Source of the DNA: an uncultured Clostridia bacterium
GTDB lineage: Bacteria; Bacillota; Clostridia; Christensenellales; UBA1242
Reading direction: 5' to 3'
DNA: 42,233 nt
Assembly: GCA_934772445.1 (NCBI GenBank)
Contig: CAKVMJ010000011.1
Location: 1-42,233 of the forward strand
The position numbers and the translations under genes were made by a program. Shown here piece after piece: positions 1 through 8,527 of this stretch. The first letter of the stretch is position 1. Every line of letters starts with the position of its first letter. The notes under the pieces are model-generated. The model saw only the letters and a program-made list of their open reading frames with translations. It was not told the origin of the DNA and searched no databases.

Positions 1-101
1 TTTATAATATATAATAACTATTGCAGTAATTATTATCTTAAATTATGAAATGAAGAAATTTAAGATTACAGCGAATTTTGGTAAAAGGACAGAATACGAT
101 T

Positions 102-236
102 ATGAAAAGAACATATCAACCTAAGAAAAAACAAAGAAGTAAGGTTCACGGTTTCCGTCAAAGAATGAAAACAACTGGTGGAAGAAATGTTATTAAAAGA
201 CGTAGAAACAGAGGCAGAAAAAAATTATCAGCGTAA
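102..236 (+). CDS. rpmH: 50S ribosomal protein L34
   Basis: This is the small, very basic protein L34 of the large ribosomal subunit. The reading frame encodes 44 residues, the usual length of the family, beginning MKRTYQPKKKQRSKVHGF and continuing with the family's typical Arg/Lys-rich MKTTGGRNVIKRRRNRGRKK segment. A purine-rich ribosome site (AAAAGGA, 83-89) lies upstream of the ATG. TATAAT-like hexamers at 3-8 and 11-16 could be its promoter, but the -35 would fall outside the window. It heads the conserved rpmH-rnpA-yidD-yidC-khpB block found beside dnaA in most Bacillota. dnaA itself, if present, is left of the window. Identification is secure from sequence and context. Confidence 0.97.
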   Translation: MKRTYQPKKKQRSKVHGFRQRMKTTGGRNVIKRRRNRGRKKLSA

Positions 237-255
237 GGAATAAAAATTATAAAAT

Positions 256-277
256 AGTGCTTTGAAATATAAGCACT
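256..277 (+). terminator. Hairpin between rpmH and rnpA
   Basis: AGTGCTT (256-262) and AAGCACT (271-277) form a 7-bp stem followed by TATTTTTAATTTT. It could be a weak terminator or an attenuator that adjusts L34 output relative to RnpA. The T-tract is interrupted, so termination would be partial. Confidence 0.55.
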
Positions 278-301
278 TATTTTTAATTTTTGGAGTTAGA
301 A

Positions 302-646
302 TTGTTAAAGACTGAATATAGATTAAAAAAGCGAAAAGAATTTAATTACATATATAGAAAAGGTGAAAATTATTCAAGCAAATATTTAAGTTTGTTTGTT
401 AGCAAAACTCCTAAAAGAGTAAAAAAAATTGGCTTTTCTGTTAGTAAAAAAATTGGTAAGGCTTATGTTAGGAATAAGCTTAAAAGACAAATGCGTGCAA
501 TTTTAAACCAGTTAATTGAAAATATCGAAGATAATTATGCTTATGTATTTATGGCAAAAGTTGGATTGCAAGAACTTTCGTTTAACGAAATAAAAGAAAA
601 TATTATATATGTTTTGAAAAAGTCTGGAAAGTTGAAAGAAAATTAA
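302..646 (+). CDS. rnpA: Ribonuclease P protein component
   Basis: This is the protein subunit of RNase P, which binds the catalytic RNA and helps mature tRNA 5' ends. It is 114 aa with the start used here. The family pattern is visible: LKKRKEFNYIYRKG near the N-terminus and the RNA-binding signature KKIGKAYVRNKLKRQMR around residues 46-63. The frame is open from a TTG at 290. GGAG at 292-295 sits about six bases before a second TTG at 302, however, and that start gives the usual MLKTEYRLKKRKEF beginning, so I prefer 302. The gene lies one base before yidD, so the two are co-transcribed. Confidence 0.95.
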   Translation: MLKTEYRLKKRKEFNYIYRKGENYSSKYLSLFVSKTPKRVKKIGFSVSKKIGKAYVRNKLKRQMRAILNQLIENIEDNYAYVFMAKVGLQELSFNEIKENIIYVLKKSGKLKEN

Positions 647-647
647 A

Positions 648-923
648 ATGAAAGCGTTTTTAAAGGTTATAACATTTCCATTTAGATTAATTTGTTATAT
701 CTTAATTGAATTTTATAAATTATTTATCTCGCCATTTTTTCCTAAAACTTGTATTTATTATCCCACTTGTTCAAAATATATGTTTTTAGCAATCAAGGAA
801 TATGGAGTGATTATAGGAATATTTCTTGGCTTGAAAAGATTATTAAGATGCAATCCGAAGCATAAAGGTGGAGAAAACTATTTACCCTTGAATTTAAAAG
901 GAGATAAAAAATGGATTTTCTAG
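648..923 (+). CDS. yidD: Membrane protein insertion efficiency factor YidD
   Basis: YidD is a small membrane-associated protein that assists YidC-dependent membrane protein insertion. The 91 residues carry the family core: an amphipathic start (FPFRLICYILIEFYKLFISPFF), the Cys-containing CIYYPTCSKYMFLAIKEYG segment around residues 35-53, and RLLRCNPKHKGG near 64-76. It starts one base after the rnpA stop and its end overlaps yidC by 13 bases, which implies translational coupling. Length and motifs match the family. Confidence 0.95.
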   Translation: MKAFLKVITFPFRLICYILIEFYKLFISPFFPKTCIYYPTCSKYMFLAIKEYGVIIGIFLGLKRLLRCNPKHKGGENYLPLNLKGDKKWIF

Positions 924-1996
924 CAGAAATCGTTAAGCCTACTGGGCTTTGGGCTAAGATAATTTTCGGCTTGGAAGGCGGAGTTGGAAATTATATTTTA
1001 GCAATTATTATTATAACCGTTTTGGTTAAACTTGTGCTTGTGCCTTTTGATTTTATTAATAGGCTTATTACAAAAAAGAATACAAGAAAACAAGCAGTGC
1101 TTCAACCAGCACTTGAAAAGATTAAAAGACAATATGCATCAAATCCTCAAATGCAAAACCAAAAAACTATGGAGCTATATAAAAGAGAAAACTATAGTGT
1201 GGTTGGAACTTGCGTTGGAATGTTGGTGTATATGGTTCTAACAATTGTTATATTTATTACACTTTTGGGTGCAATGAATAATATTGCAGCATATAAAATG
1301 AGTCAAGAATATGATGCAATGAGAAATGTTTATGAACAAACCTACACTTTAGAAATGGCAGGCGAAACAGCGGAGAGCAATCCAGAAGCTCACGAAGCAG
1401 CCACTGCTAAAGCAGAAAAAGCAGTTGTTGAAACTTATGCAGATATTAAAAATGGATTTTTATGGATAAAGAGTATTTGGCGTCCAGATTCTTGGGCTAG
1501 TAGTGTTTTATCTTGGAAGGATTATTATTCTTCAACTAGAAGAGTTATGAGCGAACCTTTAACTGATGAACAATTAGAAATTGAAAAAGCTGAATATGAG
1601 AAAGTTGTAACAAAATCTTTTGAAAACGATACAAATGGTCAATATAGCAAGTGGAACGGACTTTTAATATTACCAATTTTATCAATTGCTTTAACCTACG
1701 GTTCAATGAAAGTTACATCATTAATTGCAAAAATTAAAGCAAAGAAAAGAGGTCAACAAATTATTGCAGGCCCTGAAGCTGGAAAAGGTATGCAATTTAT
1801 AATGCCTATAATGATGGGTGTGTTTACATTGCTTTATAACGCAGCATTTGGTTTGTATATCGTTGCGGGTGCAGTGGTAAGCTTTGTAACAAGTCCAATT
1901 ATAAATACAATTGTTGATTCTATTGATTATAAAAAACAACTTAAAGAAGAAGATCAAAGAACTGTTTCTTATAGCAGAAATAGGCGTAGGGGTTAA
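911..1996 (+). CDS. yidC: Membrane protein insertase YidC/Oxa1 family
   Basis: YidC inserts and folds membrane proteins, alone or with SecYEG. The 361-aa protein has hydrophobic segments near residues 25-47, 97-122, 245-265 and 290-330. The cytoplasmic hairpin after the first segment is rich in Lys/Gln, with the family-like PALEKIKRQYASNPQMQNQKTMELYK stretch around 69-91 (given in two overlapping parts in the family). The FLWIKSIWRPDSW motif near 180 is the conserved extracellular element that precedes the third helix. The loop before it (about 125-175) is long, charged and Ala/Glu-rich, longer than usual. The C-terminus is basic (SRNRRRG). I see no lipoprotein signal, unlike Bacillus SpoIIIJ. 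The start ATG overlaps yidD. Confidence 0.93.
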   Translation: MDFLAEIVKPTGLWAKIIFGLEGGVGNYILAIIIITVLVKLVLVPFDFINRLITKKNTRKQAVLQPALEKIKRQYASNPQMQNQKTMELYKRENYSVVGTCVGMLVYMVLTIVIFITLLGAMNNIAAYKMSQEYDAMRNVYEQTYTLEMAGETAESNPEAHEAATAKAEKAVVETYADIKNGFLWIKSIWRPDSWASSVLSWKDYYSSTRRVMSEPLTDEQLEIEKAEYEKVVTKSFENDTNGQYSKWNGLLILPILSIALTYGSMKVTSLIAKIKAKKRGQQIIAGPEAGKGMQFIMPIMMGVFTLLYNAAFGLYIVAGAVVSFVTSPIINTIVDSIDYKKQLKEEDQRTVSYSRNRRRG

Positions 1997-1998
1997 TT

Positions 1999-2730
1999 AT
2001 GAGAACTATTGAAGTTAGTGCAAAAACTGTTGATTTAGCAATCGAAAAAGGCTTACAAATGTTGGAAGCAACAAGAGAACAAGTTAAAATTAATGTTCTT
2101 GAAAAAGAAACTATGCTAAAGAAAGCAAAAATCGAGATTGTTTTATATGAAACAGAAGAAGAAAAAACAACAGCTTTAAATGAAGCTAAAAGTGAGAAAA
2201 CTGCTTTAGAACAAATTAAAAATGCAAAAGCAGATATGAGCGATTGCGTTGAAAGATTTGAATTAAACGAAACTGAAGAAAAAATCTATAATAGATTAAA
2301 AGAATTTTTTGAAGGTTTGGTTAAAATCTTAAATGTTGAAGGAAAAGTTAGTTATAAAGTTTTGAATGATAACTTATATATTAAAGTTGATGGCGAACAA
2401 TTAGGCGTTTTGATTGGTCACCACGGAGATACTTTAGAAGCAACTCAAACTTTAGTTAATTCAATTATTAAGAATGAATTTGAACACTATAAGAAAAAAG
2501 TTTTCGTTGATATTGAAAACTATAGAGAAAAAAGAATTTCAGCATTGGAAAGTTTAGCTAAAAGAATGGCAACAAAAGTTGTTCAAGTTAAAAAGAGCTT
2601 AAAATTTGAACCAATGAGCAGTTTTGAAAGAAGAGTTATTCACACAAGTCTTGCTGGAATTGAAAATATTTCCACTCATAGCGAAGGCGAAGAGCCAAAT
2701 AGATATTTGGTTATAGATTACATAAAATAA
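1999..2730 (+). CDS. khpB: KH/R3H RNA-binding protein KhpB (Jag/EloR)
   Basis: This is an RNA-binding regulator that in other Bacillota works with KhpA and affects cell elongation. The 243 residues show three parts. A Jag-N domain spans about 1-50 (EVSAKTVDLAIEKGLQML start). A charged linker follows. The KH domain runs about 110-170, with GVLIGHHGDTLEATQ as a GxxG-type loop. The C-terminal R3H domain is about 175-243 and contains ENYREKRISALESLAKRMA and MSSFERRVIHTSLA. The gene begins two bases after yidC. In many relatives mnmE, mnmG and rsmG follow; here the operon ends at a terminator. Confidence 0.94.
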   Translation: MRTIEVSAKTVDLAIEKGLQMLEATREQVKINVLEKETMLKKAKIEIVLYETEEEKTTALNEAKSEKTALEQIKNAKADMSDCVERFELNETEEKIYNRLKEFFEGLVKILNVEGKVSYKVLNDNLYIKVDGEQLGVLIGHHGDTLEATQTLVNSIIKNEFEHYKKKVFVDIENYREKRISALESLAKRMATKVVQVKKSLKFEPMSSFERRVIHTSLAGIENISTHSEGEEPNRYLVIDYIK

Positions 2731-2757
2731 GAAAGGATTTATTCCTTTCTTTTTCTT
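2731..2757 (+). terminator. Terminator of the rpmH-khpB operon
   Basis: GAAAGGA (2731-2737) pairs with TCCTTTC (2743-2749) directly after the khpB stop and is followed by a T-rich run. This is a clear intrinsic terminator shape. Confidence 0.8.
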
Positions 2758-2899
2758 TAATTAATATGGTTTTTAAATATTTAAGATAAAAGTCTTTAAT
2801 TTTTTATTGAAATTTTAATCTGAGATAAAAAAACATTTGTTGTTTAGTAAGTTCTAATAATATGTTTTAATTTTATTTATGAAAATTCTATAGAAATGA

Positions 2900-2905
2900 T
2901 ATAAT
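2900..2905 (+). promoter_or_regulatory. Candidate -10 of the 663-aa gene
   Basis: A perfect TATAAT lies 30 bases before the ATG at 2935. The matching -35 position (2877-2882, TTATGA) is weak. Confidence 0.45.
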
Positions 2906-2934
2906 AAAAGTGGAAAATTAAAAAGGTTGAAGAT

Positions 2935-4926
2935 ATGGATTTAGAAGGTATTAAATTATTAAAAGATATTGATAGCAGAACTAAAGCAAATCAAGAAGAG
3001 TTTGAAAAAAGTTATGCTAGAAGCCGATTTGAAAATATTCAGGTTGCTGAATTGGTTGAAAATGATTGGGGAGAAAGGCTTAAAAAAATGGAAGGTGAGT
3101 TATCTTCAATTAAAGATGCGGGATTTTTTAGTAGGTTGTTTAATGGTAAAGAGCAAAGAAAGGTAACTCAATCTAGAGAGGAATTAAGAAAGGAAATAAA
3201 TAGCTTAAGAAATGAATTATCTGATATTAGACAAATAATTAATGATTTTTCGCAATTCAATGAAAGAGATACAAAATTAAACTCTGAAAAATTGAAAACA
3301 ATAGAAGAATATAATATTCCTTTGCAAACTGTAGTTCAGCTGGATTGTTTTACATTTGATGAAAATGGAAGAGCCACCTTTGATGCAGATAAGTTTAAAG
3401 ATATTGAAAGTAATAACGAATTTGATATAAGTAAAATTTCTGATGAGAATAAAGTTCTAGTTCATAAAACAAACTATTTTCCAAGTAGCGGAAAAGTTTT
3501 AACAAACTTTGATGGTCACAAAACCAAACCTGCAATTTTTAAATTTAGCGATTTTGTATTTAGATATCAAATGAGTTCTTGTAGGCATACTTCTCATTTC
3601 ACTTTAAATCGGGGAGTGAGTAGTAGCCACGGTTATGGTAATTGGGATAATAGTGGATTTGTAATTTTAGAAGATTTTGCACCGCATAAGGATAAATTTG
3701 TGAATATTTCGGCTGCTGATTCTTGGGCAAGAGAAAGTATTCCTCTAATAAAACCTCTTATTATGGTTCGAGAAAGAGAATATGATAATTTAACGGAAGA
3801 GCAGAAGAAAAATCCTAATATTGTTATAGTTAAGGCTAAAGATAATGAAACATATCAAGAAAGTATTAAAGAAATAATAGGTGCTTGTGGAAAACCTGTA
3901 TCGGATTCGCTTGGTGATGATACAACTAATTATCATAGTGATGATGCAAGATATGAAATTCGTTGGGAAGTTGGTCAAACTGTTTTATATTTGATGGGTA
4001 GTAATCATAATGCTTTTGATAATAATCTAACCCTATCAAAAGAAGAAATGGGTAGATGGGCTTTTTTAATGAAGATGTATTCGAATTTACCATTGCAAAC
4101 AAAAAATGTTGAAATTCAAACCGAAAATGGTTCTCTTGTGGTTGAACCAAATGTGAGTGAACAGATTTTCTATAGCGGTTTTAGAAAAAATCCAGATGGA
4201 AGTTTTACAAGGCAAAGTGATTATAAAGCATTAATAAAAGAACTCGGTAAATTAATGCCTAAAAATAGTGATAATAATGAAAACCTAAGTTTTGAGGAAT
4301 ATTCAAAAATTAAGCAAGATGTAATAAGGGATTTTATAACGCAAAATGGGGTAGTTGAAATTCAAGAAATGGTAAATGAATATCAAAAGCAATATGATAA
4401 TACTCCAATGCCTAGTTTTGCCGAACTTAGTAAAATGCAATATTCAAGCATTCCAACATTTGAAAATCTAAAGTTTTTATCTGCGGCATCAAAAGTTTTA
4501 AAAAAATTATCAAATAAAACTGTTTATCAGAAAGATGGTAAGGATTATAGTTGCTATTTTGTATGTTCTGCAAATGGTATTGATTGCACATTTGATGAGT
4601 ATAGAAGTTCAGAGCCTATAAAAGAAAGGGAACTTTTAGCAACTGGAGGAAAAACTTTTGGCGAGTTATATCAAAGTGCGGTTGAATTTGCAAAACAATC
4701 AACTGCTGGTGAATTGCAAATTGAATTAGATGATGAACCTCAAGAAGAAAACGAGCCAACAAAAGATGAGCCTATGGATAAAAATGAAAACCTAGAAGAA
4801 AAAACTAAAAAGCAACCAAATAATAATCCAAGCCAAAAAGAATTAGAAGAAGATAAACTAATGGAAGAGCTTTTAAATCTTGCAAGAGAAAATCAAAGTT
4901 TAAAAGGTGAGGAAATGGAAAGATAA
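2935..4926 (+). CDS. Unrecognised 663-aa coiled-coil protein
   Basis: I do not recognise this protein. Residues about 10-110 are charged and heptad-like (two Lys/Glu-rich helices around a short Gly/Phe patch, DAGFFSRLFNGKEQRK), which suggests a coiled coil. The middle (about 120-420) is a globular region with several His and aromatic residues, including RHTSHFTLNRG and SSHGYGNWDNSGFVILEDF. The last 90 residues are acidic, Gln/Asn/Lys-rich and probably disordered. There is no signal peptide or membrane segment, so it is probably cytoplasmic. It stands alone with its own promoter and meets uppP tail to tail with no gap. Codon use looks like that of the neighbours. Confidence 0.75.
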   Translation: MDLEGIKLLKDIDSRTKANQEEFEKSYARSRFENIQVAELVENDWGERLKKMEGELSSIKDAGFFSRLFNGKEQRKVTQSREELRKEINSLRNELSDIRQIINDFSQFNERDTKLNSEKLKTIEEYNIPLQTVVQLDCFTFDENGRATFDADKFKDIESNNEFDISKISDENKVLVHKTNYFPSSGKVLTNFDGHKTKPAIFKFSDFVFRYQMSSCRHTSHFTLNRGVSSSHGYGNWDNSGFVILEDFAPHKDKFVNISAADSWARESIPLIKPLIMVREREYDNLTEEQKKNPNIVIVKAKDNETYQESIKEIIGACGKPVSDSLGDDTTNYHSDDARYEIRWEVGQTVLYLMGSNHNAFDNNLTLSKEEMGRWAFLMKMYSNLPLQTKNVEIQTENGSLVVEPNVSEQIFYSGFRKNPDGSFTRQSDYKALIKELGKLMPKNSDNNENLSFEEYSKIKQDVIRDFITQNGVVEIQEMVNEYQKQYDNTPMPSFAELSKMQYSSIPTFENLKFLSAASKVLKKLSNKTVYQKDGKDYSCYFVCSANGIDCTFDEYRSSEPIKERELLATGGKTFGELYQSAVEFAKQSTAGELQIELDDEPQEENEPTKDEPMDKNENLEEKTKKQPNNNPSQKELEEDKLMEELLNLARENQSLKGEEMER

Positions 4927-5739
4927 TTAGAATAAATGGAAAAATCCTTTATTTAAAACTAGGAATAAAGATAATAAAACCAAATAAAATGCAAACCAAG
5001 TAAGCTTCTGTTTTTTAACTAATTTTAGCATTAGTTTTATTGAGAGTATGCCAACAATAAAGGCAACAATAAATCCAATTCCTATTTCAATCCAGCTAAA
5101 ATAAATTGGACTTGGAGATTTAATAAATTTATATAATTCATAGATAAGCGATGCAAACACTATTGGAAGGCTCATCAAAAATGAGTAGTTTGCAACGCTT
5201 TCTTTTTCGCCACCTAAGAATAATCCTGTGGCCATCGTGCTTCCGCTTCTGCTTATCCCAGGGAAACAAGCTAGCCCTTGCATAATACCCATACCAATTG
5301 CTTGCTTATATCCAAAATTGACAATATTAAAGCTGTTTTTATAATCAATGATGCTATTTTTTGACAAAATCTTTAAGTTTTCACCAACAACCAATAATAT
5401 TGCAGTAATTAAAAAGCAAGTTATTAGGCTGTTTCCAGAGAAAGAATCTTCAATAATGGGCAGAAGGAATAGAACTATAATTAAAGAAAAAAGAGTGGAA
5501 ACTACTAGCATATATGTTGTTTTGCAAAGTGGGTGCTTTATTAGTTTCCAAAGTTCTTTTCGGTAATATACCACAATTGATAGAAGCGTTGCTAAATGAA
5601 GTATAACGCTTAAAAATATTGTGTTTTCTTGTATGTTAAAAATTTGGTAAAATAAAACTAAATGTCCGCTTGAACTTATCGGCAAAAATTCTGTTGCACC
5701 TTGAATTATGCTTAAGATAATAATTATTAATGTTTTCAT
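4927..5739 (-). CDS. uppP: Undecaprenyl-diphosphatase UppP (BacA)
   Basis: This integral membrane enzyme dephosphorylates undecaprenyl diphosphate to recycle the lipid carrier for peptidoglycan and surface glycans. It often confers bacitracin tolerance. The 270-aa length is normal. The two diagnostic motifs are present: GATEFLPISSSGHL at about residues 14-27 and PGISRSGSTMATGLFLGG at about 160-177, which contain the catalytic Glu, Ser, His and Arg residues of the family. About seven or eight hydrophobic segments are visible. Its stop abuts the stop of the convergent 663-aa gene. The carrier it supplies would also serve the glycan locus at 12.8-20.9 kb. Confidence 0.96.
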   Translation of the reverse strand: MKTLIIIILSIIQGATEFLPISSSGHLVLFYQIFNIQENTIFLSVILHLATLLSIVVYYRKELWKLIKHPLCKTTYMLVVSTLFSLIIVLFLLPIIEDSFSGNSLITCFLITAILLVVGENLKILSKNSIIDYKNSFNIVNFGYKQAIGMGIMQGLACFPGISRSGSTMATGLFLGGEKESVANYSFLMSLPIVFASLIYELYKFIKSPSPIYFSWIEIGIGFIVAFIVGILSIKLMLKLVKKQKLTWFAFYLVLLSLFLVLNKGFFHLF

Positions 5740-5781
5740 ACTATTATTTTATTTAATTACATTAGTATTAATTCAAAAGAA

Positions 5782-5810
5782 TTGAAAAAAGTTTGCTTAT
5801 GTGTTATACT
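5782..5810 (+). promoter_or_regulatory. ychF promoter
   Basis: A -35 TTGAAA (5782-5787) and a -10 TATACT (5805-5810) are separated by 17 bases, 36 bases before the ychF ATG. The hexamers and spacing fit a housekeeping sigma-A promoter. Confidence 0.7.
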
Positions 5811-5846
5811 CTAACCATAAAAAATATACAATAGAGGGAATAGCAA

Positions 5847-6944
5847 ATGAAAGTTGGAATAGTAGGGCTTCCAAATGTTGGGAAGAGTACATTATTTAAT
5901 GCAATAACAAAAAAGAAAATACCAAGCGAGAATTATCCTTTCTGTACGATTGAACCAAATGTTGCAATCGTAAATGTTCCGGATGAAAGGCTTAATGTTT
6001 TGGGTGAGATGTATAAAACTAATAAGATAACTCCTGCAATTTTGGAAGTTGTGGATATTGCAGGTCTTGTTAAAGGGGCAAGCAAAGGCGAAGGTTTGGG
6101 AAATAAATTTTTGAGCCATATAAGAGAAGTTGATGCTATTATTCATGTTGTTCGTTGTTTTGAAAACGGAAATATTATCCATGTGGGCGGTGCAGTTAAT
6201 CCAATCCAAGATATTGAAGATATAAACCTAGAATTAATTTTAGCCGATTTAGAAACAGTTAATAAAAGGCTTGAAAAAAGTGAAAAAGCTTATAGAAATG
6301 GCGATAAGAAACTTATTGAAGAAGTGGATTTATTAAGAAAATTAAAAGATGTTTTGGAAAGTGAAAAGCCAGCAAGAAGTTATCAAGCAAATGCGGAAGA
6401 AAAAGAACTTATAAAATCCTTCTTTTTGATAACAAGTAAGCCAGTGATTTATTGTGCTAATATTTCTGAAGATAACTTCACAAATCATCAAGGCTTGGCA
6501 GAAAATGTGGATGCTGTGAAAAACTTGGCAGCGAAAGAGGGCGCTGAAGTGGTTGTTCTATGTGCTAAAATGGAAGAAGAACTTGCCACACTAGAGCCAG
6601 AAGAATTAGAAATGTTTAAAGAAGAACTTGGTATTGAGAGTTTTGGTTTGGATAAACTAATTGTGGCTGGATATAAACTTTTAGGGCTTATTAGTTATCT
6701 AACTGCTGGTGTTCAGGAAGTTCGAGCTTGGACTATCACTAATGGTACTAAAGCACCTCAAGCTGCTGGTAAAATTCATACAGATTTTGAGAGGGGATTT
6801 ATTAAAGCTGAGATTGTTTCTTATGATGAACTTGTGGAATGTGGTTCGATGCAAGTTGCAAAAGAAAGAGGACTTGTTCGAATGGAAGGCAAGGACTATG
6901 TGATGAAAGATGGCGATGTTGTTTTATTTAGATTTAATGTTTAA
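5847..6944 (+). CDS. ychF: Redox-regulated ATPase YchF (OLA1 family)
   Basis: YchF is an Obg-family P-loop NTPase that prefers ATP and associates with ribosomes. The 365-aa protein starts MKVGIVGLPNVGKSTLFNA, which contains the P-loop. The G3 motif is DIAGLVKGASKGEGLGN at about residues 69-85. A coiled-coil insertion follows (about 125-175). The nucleotide-specificity region reads YCANISEDN near 205, as in YchF, in place of the NKxD of true GTPases. The C-terminal TGS domain is recognised by AWTITNGTKAPQAAGKIHTD and the ending DGDVVLFRFNV. An AGAGGGA ribosome site precedes the ATG. Confidence 0.97.
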   Translation: MKVGIVGLPNVGKSTLFNAITKKKIPSENYPFCTIEPNVAIVNVPDERLNVLGEMYKTNKITPAILEVVDIAGLVKGASKGEGLGNKFLSHIREVDAIIHVVRCFENGNIIHVGGAVNPIQDIEDINLELILADLETVNKRLEKSEKAYRNGDKKLIEEVDLLRKLKDVLESEKPARSYQANAEEKELIKSFFLITSKPVIYCANISEDNFTNHQGLAENVDAVKNLAAKEGAEVVVLCAKMEEELATLEPEELEMFKEELGIESFGLDKLIVAGYKLLGLISYLTAGVQEVRAWTITNGTKAPQAAGKIHTDFERGFIKAEIVSYDELVECGSMQVAKERGLVRMEGKDYVMKDGDVVLFRFNV

Positions 6945-7013
6945 ATAAATTGTATTAAATTATTTTTAAAAAACAAAACTAGTATGTTATACTAACTATA
7001 TAAAGGAGATAAT

Positions 7014-7442
7014 ATGGATAATATTAAATTTGAAGTTCCAAATGATATAAATGTTGTTATATCAACAAAAGAAAAAGGTGTGTTGTTAGATGAAAATTGC
7101 TGTACTGTTATTAATATTATGCTAACAAACGATGGCAAAATAGCAACAAGTTTTTTAGGCACACATAATCCTTTTATCGTTACACAACTAGAAAAAGCAC
7201 AAAAAGAATACTTTAAAGTTTTAAAGAAAACTTTGAAAAAAGATTATAAAGAGTATGCTGAAGACCCTTGTTTTGATACAGAGGAAATTGATGGCGTTAA
7301 ACCAGAAGATGTGGAATATGATGAGCATAATTGTGCTTGTGGTTGTCATCACGAACATTCTCACGAGCATACCCACGAACACGATTGCGGTTGTGAGGAA
7401 CATAAAAAGGCTAAAGCAAATAAAAAGAAGGCAGATAAATAA
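7014..7442 (+). CDS. Small protein with His/Cys-rich metal-binding tail
   Basis: I do not recognise the family. Residues 1-110 form a soluble, acidic alpha/beta-looking domain. The C-terminal tail (about 107-131) alternates Cys, His and Glu (CACGCHHEHSHEHTHEHDCG), a pattern seen in proteins that bind or store Zn, Ni or Co. The last ten residues are Lys/Ala-rich. AAAGGAG at 7002-7008 and a TATACT at 6988-6993 lie upstream, so it has its own promoter. The TTG-start membrane gene 40 bases downstream is probably in the same transcript. A role in metal handling is inferred from composition only. Confidence 0.8.
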   Translation: MDNIKFEVPNDINVVISTKEKGVLLDENCCTVINIMLTNDGKIATSFLGTHNPFIVTQLEKAQKEYFKVLKKTLKKDYKEYAEDPCFDTEEIDGVKPEDVEYDEHNCACGCHHEHSHEHTHEHDCGCEEHKKAKANKKKADK

Positions 7443-7482
7443 AACTTACTACTAAAAAATAAAGTATTAAGGAGAAGAGCAA

Positions 7483-8109
7483 TTGGAAAAAGAAAGCAAA
7501 GTGGCAGTTGCGGAAGTTGAAACTGAAACAAAAAAAGAAAAACAAGTTAAAACGGAAAAGAAAAAAGAAACTAAAGAGGCAAGCTTAAATCTTGATGCAC
7601 CTATCGAGGTGGATACTGCTGAAGTTAATAAAACTGAAGAAAAGGCAGACCCAAGGGGCAAGGTGGCTCAATTCTTGAATTTAAAGATTCCTGAGAAAAA
7701 AGAACTTACGGAAGATATAAAGAAAAATAGAAAATGGGCTTGGACTGCGTATATTTTATTTTTCATTCCGTTGCTTATAAATAAAAAGAGTAATTATTTA
7801 AGACTTCATTCAAACGAGGGCTTAGATTGCAATATTATAGATGTAATAGGTGCGATTTTGATGCTTTTAGGAAAACTTATTAAAGGCTCAACAATTGTTG
7901 CTAAATCTATATTAATGTCTATGTTTTTCTTAGGGCTTGGTTTGATTGCTTTAACCACGATTACTAAAATTGTTATGATAATCTGCTCTGCGAAAGGTCA
8001 CACTCATCAAACACCTTGGCTTTGGACTTGGAGGATAATTAAAGATTACGACCCTTCAAAGGATAAAAAATTAAAAAATAAAGAAGAAAAACCTGAAGAG
8101 GCAAAATAA
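7483..8109 (+). CDS. Membrane protein, Tic20/DUF4870-like
   Basis: This is a 208-aa protein starting at a TTG (7483), chosen because GGAG at 7471-7474 is eight bases upstream and no in-frame ATG fits. Residues 1-75 are a Lys/Glu-rich, probably disordered cytoplasmic region. Residues about 83-170 hold three hydrophobic segments (AWTAYILFFIPLLI, VIGAILMLLGKL, SMFFLGLGLIALTTITKIVM). The phrase YLRLHSNEGLD between the first two resembles the 'FH-NQGL' motif of DUF4870/Tic20-like small membrane proteins. That match is from memory and only moderate. The C-terminus is Lys/Glu-rich. A 15-base A homopolymer follows the stop. Confidence 0.75.
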   Translation: MEKESKVAVAEVETETKKEKQVKTEKKKETKEASLNLDAPIEVDTAEVNKTEEKADPRGKVAQFLNLKIPEKKELTEDIKKNRKWAWTAYILFFIPLLINKKSNYLRLHSNEGLDCNIIDVIGAILMLLGKLIKGSTIVAKSILMSMFFLGLGLIALTTITKIVMIICSAKGHTHQTPWLWTWRIIKDYDPSKDKKLKNKEEKPEEAK

Positions 8110-8225
8110 AAAAAAAAAAAAATTAATTTTAAATTTATTTTAAAACTTAGAGTATTCTTTTTTTCTGCTTAGATAAGTAATTTTAATAAATTTAGATTGA
8201 AAAACTTCATTAAATTATATATAAA

Positions 8226-8249
8226 AATATCCCTAATTTTAGGGATATT
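8226..8249. terminator. Bidirectional terminator
   Basis: AATATCCCTA and TAGGGATATT form a perfect 10-bp stem with a 4-base loop between two convergent genes. A-rich and T-rich flanks on both sides let it serve either strand. Confidence 0.75.
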
Positions 8250-8263
8250 AAAAATAATTATTT

Positions 8264-8476
8264 TTATTTTTTGCCTTTACTTTCTAGTGTGTCCACATCA
8301 ATTTCTTCAACTTCATATTTTTTAAAAGATGCAGATTTTTCAATCTCTGCACCAACGCCTTTTCTATGTGCTCTTCGATATAGCTTTATTTGTTTGATTA
8401 TTACAGATAGAAATATAATTGCAACGAGTGTTGCACATAAAATTGGAAACCAATGTTTTGCTAAAAAATCTAACAT
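8264..8476 (-). CDS. Small single-pass membrane protein
   Basis: This is an unrecognised 70-aa protein. Residues 9-29 are a strong membrane helix (WFPILCATLVAIIFLSVII), followed by a basic stretch (KLYRRAHRKG) and an acidic, hydrophilic tail. The positive-inside rule puts the tail in the cytoplasm. AAGGAAA precedes the ATG. It shares no obvious operon partner, since the next minus-strand gene upstream starts over a kilobase away and ends 50 bases before it. Confidence 0.65.
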   Translation of the reverse strand: MLDFLAKHWFPILCATLVAIIFLSVIIKQIKLYRRAHRKGVGAEIEKSASFKKYEVEEIDVDTLESKGKK

Positions 8477-8527
8477 AATATTTTCCTTCTAATGTTTTAT
8501 AAATTATTATGATTAAAAATATGAAAA

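Noticed and set aside
5892..6209. A 105-codon minus-strand frame.
   Set aside because: Fully antisense to ychF, whose motifs are unmistakable.
7467..7661. A Ser/Val-rich minus-strand frame.
   Set aside because: Antisense of the Lys/Glu-rich start of the membrane protein gene; no ribosome site.
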